Part shown: positions 60,307-64,000 of the stretch, piece by piece | How the letters are laid out: every line of letters begins with the position of its first letter | Numbering within the stretch: position 1 is the first letter of the stretch | Assembly: GCF_015477805.1 (NCBI RefSeq) | Contig: NZ_JADLQL010000008.1 | Coordinates: 62,001 to 126,000, forward strand | Length of the DNA stretch: 64,000 nt | From: Nocardia flavorosea | GTDB lineage: Bacteria; Actinomycetota; Actinomycetes; Mycobacteriales; Mycobacteriaceae | Reading direction: 5' to 3' | The notes under the pieces: generated by a model | The model's input: the letters and a program-made list of their open reading frames with translations, nothing else | Told to the model about the DNA's origin: nothing | Database searches by the model: none | Program-made: the position numbers and the translations under genes

Positions 60307-63300
60307 ATGGCAGAGATCGTCGGCGGGGGGCCGCCGGTCAACGACGCGGAGCGTGCGGTCATCGCATACCTGCGGGACCATGGACCCGACGAGTGGTGGG
60401 TGCTGCACAATATCGAAATCCCCGTGCACGGTGGCCGGTACGAAGTCGACCTGATCGTGGTTACGGAGCATTCGGTGTGCCTGATAGATGTGAAAGGCAC
60501 GCGCGGACGGATCGAGGTCAGCGGGCATCGATGGTTCCCTGACGGCCGTCAACCTTTCGGTTCTCCAGTGGCGAAGCTGAACGGGCACGCTCGGGCCTAC
60601 AAGGGTTACCTCGAAAGGCAGCGGCGGGTTCTCAGCCGGGTATACGTCGATACGCTGGTGGTGCTGACCGCTCCGAACGCCGTCCTCGTCGACCCGAACA
60701 GCGCGCCCGGTGCGGACGCAAACAGCGTGACCTCGATGGACGGATTGATTCCGATGCTCGCGGATGTGTCGCGTGTTCGTGCCGGCATGTCGCGAGACCT
60801 CACGCAATACCGGTCGGACCTGCTCGAAGCCCTGACGGGATCGGTGCAGCGGCCGACCGGTCCGCGCCGGTTCGGGCACTGGACGGTAGTCGAGCGCCTG
60901 GGCGGTAGCGATGAAGTGACCGAGTACCGGGCGATCAACGCTGAGCTCGGTGGTTCGGAATCGGTGCTGCTGCGGGTGTATCGGGTGGATCCGTTCCAGC
61001 CGGAGGAACAGCGGAACGCCGAGCGGAATGCGCTTGCGAATGCTTACCGGGTGCTGGCGCGGATGCCGTCCAACGAGTGCATCGTCGGGAGTCGCGACTT
61101 TTTCCCGACCGAGGACGAGGATCAGTTCGTCCAGGTCCTCGACGACCCGCACGGACGGGCGCTGTACGCGCGCCTGACCGATACACGCAACCCGATGTCA
61201 GCGGATGTGAAGATTCGTGTCATCGCCGATATTCTGCGCGGGCTGGCGTGGGCGCACGGACACAAGGTAATACACCGTGCGCTGTCGCCGGCCAGTGTGC
61301 TGATGAAGCCCAATGGCCGGGCGATGCTCACCGGGTTCGACTACGCACGCCCAGAAGGGCCGCGGGCGATGACGGTGCAGGGCAAGCTCGGTGATGTTCT
61401 GGACCCGGCCTATGTGGCTCCGGAGTGCCAGGGCCGGGTTCAGCAGATGAGTCGTGCCTCCGACGTGTACGCCGCCGGGGTGATCGCCTTTCAGCTGCTC
61501 ACGGGTGAGCTTCCGTTCACCACGACGGTCGAGCAGTTCGAACAGGGCAGTGTGCTGCCGACGAACGTCCTTACGCGGGCCGGGGTGCCGGAGGACGTGG
61601 CGTCACTGCTGCAACAGCTGTGCGCGCTGGCACCGTCGGCCCGCCCTCCGGCGGCGGAGGCTTTTCAGCAGTTCGGTCGGATCGCTGGAGGACGTCGGCC
61701 CAGCAGGGAGCAGGGCGCGGAAGAAAGGGCAGCATCCGAAAAGCCCGGCCTGCGCAATCTGACGGAGGGATACCAGCTCACGCCGCAGTACACGATCCGC
61801 CGCAAACTCGGAGCGGGCACATTCGGCGTCGTGTACCAGGTGTACGACAACCTCGCCGGCGCAGATCAAGTCGTGAAGATCGTCGACCGCGACCGGGAGT
61901 CGGAGGTCGAGCGACTGCGACAGGAGTACACGATCCTGCGCGGGTTGCCGCCGCACTCGAACGTAGTGAAGGTGGAAGGTGCGGGGTATCTCGATAGCGG
62001 CACGGTGCCCTATCTGGTGTTCGAATATCTCGATGGTCGTGATCTGAAAGATCTTCTGCAGGAAGGGGCGCTCAACCCCGCGGATGCCCTCGCCGTGGGC
62101 CGCGACCTCGCGGCAGGTTTGAGATTCTTGCACGGGTGCGGCGTCTACCACTGCGACGTGAAACCCAACAACGTGCTCCGCACCGATCAGGGCTGTAAGA
62201 TCCTGGACTTCAATGTGGCAGTGACCGCCGAGTCCAGCCTGAGCAGGGCAGGCGGCAATCACCGGTACGTGCCACCCGATGTCACCGACAGTGGTCCGAT
62301 GAACTCCGACCGGCTCATCGACCGTGACATCTACGGCGCGGGCCTGATCCTGTACGAAGCGCTCACCGGGGAATGGCCGTTCGTGAACCAGGGTAAGCCC
62401 GTGCTGTCGGAACTTCCCCGCGACCCCCGCGAGCTACCCGGACTGAGCGACCTGTCCGACGGTTTCGCCACCGCCGTTCTCAAGGCCATCGCGCCGTTGC
62501 GCAGTGACCGTTTCGCGAGCGCCGAGGAGTTCTGTAAAGCTCTCGACGCGTTTGGTGACACGATCCGGAAGCCACGCGAAACACCGCCACTGGAACCGGT
62601 TCCAGCACCCCAAGGCGGTATTCCTGTCGGCACCAATCCGTTCGTCGACCACCTGCAAACCCTGTACAGCCAGAGTACGAGCAGCAACGCCGGCACCCGC
62701 GGGCACGACCCGTACAAGCTGTATGTTGCGACGCTGCTCGACAACGAACTGCGCGACGACGTACTCGCCGGGAAGTTTCGCCTGGTCGTCATCACCGGCA
62801 ATGCGGGCGACGGCAAGACCGCCTTCCTCGAGGCGCTCGTCGCGAAGGCGCTGCGCGAGGGGGCAACGGCGGGTCCGCCACGCGTCAACGGAGCGGATAT
62901 CCGCCTGTTCAACGGGACGTGGCTGCGAACCAACTACGACGGAAGTCAGGACGAGGGCGCACGCGACAACGACGAGGTGTTGCTCGACTTCTTCGCGCCG
63001 TACCGCGACGGGGCAGCGCCCGACGGCGACATCCGACTGATCGCCATCAATGAGGGCCGCCTCGTCGACTTCTGCGCGACGCAGGCCGACTCGTTCGGCC
63101 TGTTCACACAGGCCGTGCGGGCAGGACTCAACGGCGGATCCCCGGCGGAGGGCATCGCGGTGGTGAACCTGAACCGCCGCAGCCTGGTCGCGGATCGGGA
63201 GCTCGACGGGTCGATCTTCGAGCGGATTCTCGACCAGATGACCGCCGACGAGTACTGGGAGGCATGTGGTTCGTGTGAGCTGGCCCGACGTTGCTTTGCG

Positions 63301-64000
63301 CGGCACAATGCAGTCACCTTGGGTCATTCCAATGCGGGCCCGAAGGTGGTATCGCGGCTCAAGGAGCTGTACACGCTGAACCACCTGAGGGGAAAGCTGC
63401 ACATGACGGTGCGGGACGTGCGGTCCGCCCTGGCCTACACCCTCACCTCCGGTCGAGGATGCGAGCAGATTCACGACCTCTACCGAGACGGTGACACGCG
63501 CGCCATCCTGGACGGCTTCTACTTCAACAGTTGGGCAGGGCTACCCGATTCACCAGACCGGTTGCTGACACTGCTGCGGGAGATCGATGTGGCTAAGGTG
63601 CCCGAACCCGCACTCGACCGGAAGCTCGACTATGTCGGGCCGGATGCGGGGCAGGCGCTCATGCGTATCGACGGCCGCGATGACTACGACCTGGATCTGC
63701 TCGAAGCGCTGTTTTCCCAGCTTCCCCGGACCCCGAAACCCACAGCGGCGCAAACCGAGCTACATTCGCGTTATTTGGCGGCCGCGCGGAGACGATTCTT
63801 CTTCGAATGCGTAGACGAGCAGCGTGCCCGACGGCTGCTGCCATACCGGTCCGCCACAACATTTCTGGAGCTGCTGGCTTCACCCGCGCAGACGCAGGCC
63901 TACGTGGCGGAGGTCATCGAGGCCGTCAACCGCGGTGAGGGCTTGCCCGAACCACGCCGGTTCGGTGGCGATCTCGCGCTGCAGATCCGCGAGGTGGTCG
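60307..64000 (+). CDS. Giant NERD-pseudokinase-kinase-ATPase protein (5' 1231 codons; continues past window)
   Basis: At least 1231 residues. NERD nuclease-like domain (about 10-80): YEVDLIVV then CLIDVKG (D-x(n)-D-x-K). First kinase domain (about 188-460) is degenerate: HRALSPASV replaces HRD, and GFD replaces DFG. Second kinase (about 493-760): glycine loop LGAGTFGVVY, then a V-V-K lysine, catalytic loop HCDVKPNN, and DFN in place of DFG, so probably active. P-loop ATPase follows: VITGNAGDGKTAF (about 826), with a Cys cluster CGSCELARRC near 987. It starts 2 nt after the HsdS-like gene. This resembles PglW-type and other kinase components of methylation-linked phage defence rather than an HsdR restriction subunit. 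Confidence 0.88.
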   Translation, partial: MAEIVGGGPPVNDAERAVIAYLRDHGPDEWWVLHNIEIPVHGGRYEVDLIVVTEHSVCLIDVKGTRGRIEVSGHRWFPDGRQPFGSPVAKLNGHARAYKGYLERQRRVLSRVYVDTLVVLTAPNAVLVDPNSAPGADANSVTSMDGLIPMLADVSRVRAGMSRDLTQYRSDLLEALTGSVQRPTGPRRFGHWTVVERLGGSDEVTEYRAINAELGGSESVLLRVYRVDPFQPEEQRNAERNALANAYRVLARMPSNECIVGSRDFFPTEDEDQFVQVLDDPHGRALYARLTDTRNPMSADVKIRVIADILRGLAWAHGHKVIHRALSPASVLMKPNGRAMLTGFDYARPEGPRAMTVQGKLGDVLDPAYVAPECQGRVQQMSRASDVYAAGVIAFQLLTGELPFTTTVEQFEQGSVLPTNVLTRAGVPEDVASLLQQLCALAPSARPPAAEAFQQFGRIAGGRRPSREQGAEERAASEKPGLRNLTEGYQLTPQYTIRRKLGAGTFGVVYQVYDNLAGADQVVKIVDRDRESEVERLRQEYTILRGLPPHSNVVKVEGAGYLDSGTVPYLVFEYLDGRDLKDLLQEGALNPADALAVGRDLAAGLRFLHGCGVYHCDVKPNNVLRTDQGCKILDFNVAVTAESSLSRAGGNHRYVPPDVTDSGPMNSDRLIDRDIYGAGLILYEALTGEWPFVNQGKPVLSELPRDPRELPGLSDLSDGFATAVLKAIAPLRSDRFASAEEFCKALDAFGDTIRKPRETPPLEPVPAPQGGIPVGTNPFVDHLQTLYSQSTSSNAGTRGHDPYKLYVATLLDNELRDDVLAGKFRLVVITGNAGDGKTAFLEALVAKALREGATAGPPRVNGADIRLFNGTWLRTNYDGSQDEGARDNDEVLLDFFAPYRDGAAPDGDIRLIAINEGRLVDFCATQADSFGLFTQAVRAGLNGGSPAEGIAVVNLNRRSLVADRELDGSIFERILDQMTADEYWEACGSCELARRCFARHNAVTLGHSNAGPKVVSRLKELYTLNHLRGKLHMTVRDVRSALAYTLTSGRGCEQIHDLYRDGDTRAILDGFYFNSWAGLPDSPDRLLTLLREIDVAKVPEPALDRKLDYVGPDAGQALMRIDGRDDYDLDLLEALFSQLPRTPKPTAAQTELHSRYLAAARRRFFFECVDEQRARRLLPYRSATTFLELLASPAQTQAYVAEVIEAVNRGEGLPEPRRFGGDLALQIREVV

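Noticed and set aside
1..64000. CRISPR arrays, tRNA or rRNA genes, insertion sequences, integrase genes or attachment sites
   Set aside because: None seen: there is no regularly spaced repeat set, no cloverleaf-like sequence, no transposase or integrase motif, and no paired direct repeats flanking the defence region that I could identify by reading.

Overview
High-GC actinobacterial chromosome, most likely a Nocardia or close relative. This rests on very G+C-rich coding sequence, DUF397 and XRE/DUF5753 pairs, a probable PI-mannoside acyltransferase, F420/deazaflavin-type reductases, a Nocardia-like class A beta-lactamase, and many genes that look leaderless (a TANNNT box 6-8 nt before the start codon). 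I saw no tRNA, rRNA, insertion sequence or CRISPR array.

Region by region. 1-3.4 kb: the end of a DHA2 drug exporter with a divergent TetR gene, an ArsR/AHSA1 divergent pair sharing a 28-bp palindrome, and a deazaflavin-dependent reductase. 3.7-9.9 kb: a PucR-type regulator followed by class II HMG-CoA reductase, HMG-CoA lyase and a two-gene TctB/TctA-like transporter, which reads as a mevalonate (or related) catabolic operon closed by a strong hairpin. 10-16.8 kb: a two-component system, a DUF4153-like membrane protein, AzlCD with a divergent Lrp regulator, and a Gfo/Idh/MocA oxidoreductase. 16.9-22.8 kb: a decayed patch with an M20-type amidohydrolase remnant and a frameshifted acyltransferase, then a second-type NAD-dependent DNA ligase, a beta-lactamase and a luciferase-like oxidoreductase.

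22.9-27.8 kb: an unrecognised five-gene operon. Two paralogous proteins look like degenerate wHTH/Toprim (TopoVI-A-like) folds, one of them fused to a zinc ribbon and two membrane helices. They are followed by a small membrane protein, an asparagine-synthetase-like ligase that has lost its glutaminase cysteine, and a cupin-like protein. 27.8-39.4 kb: an SDR remnant and an intact SDR, a beta-propeller-like lipoprotein, an IclR regulator, two acyl-CoA dehydrogenases, a hydrolase, small membrane proteins, and an SDR divergent from an MmyB-like regulator. 39.4-46.1 kb: IclR-controlled operon of a PEP-mutase/isocitrate-lyase-family lyase, LeuC/LeuD-like hydratase subunits, an MHS-family transporter and an acyl-CoA ligase. 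It has the logic of a 2-alkylmalate or dimethylmaleate degradation pathway.

46.1-64 kb is an accessory, defence-rich region: an AAA ATPase with a PD-(D/E)XK-like tail and an AT-rich palindromic leaderless promoter; a translationally coupled operon of a STAND ATPase, a class V PLP enzyme and an APH-like kinase behind a 25-bp palindrome; small regulatory genes; then AIPR, HsdM-like methylase, HsdS-like subunit and a giant NERD-kinase-kinase-ATPase protein running off the window. The last four look like a methylation-plus-phosphorylation anti-phage system related to PglW/BREX type 2 or the methylation-associated defence systems, with the kinase-ATPase protein in the position where HsdR would normally be.
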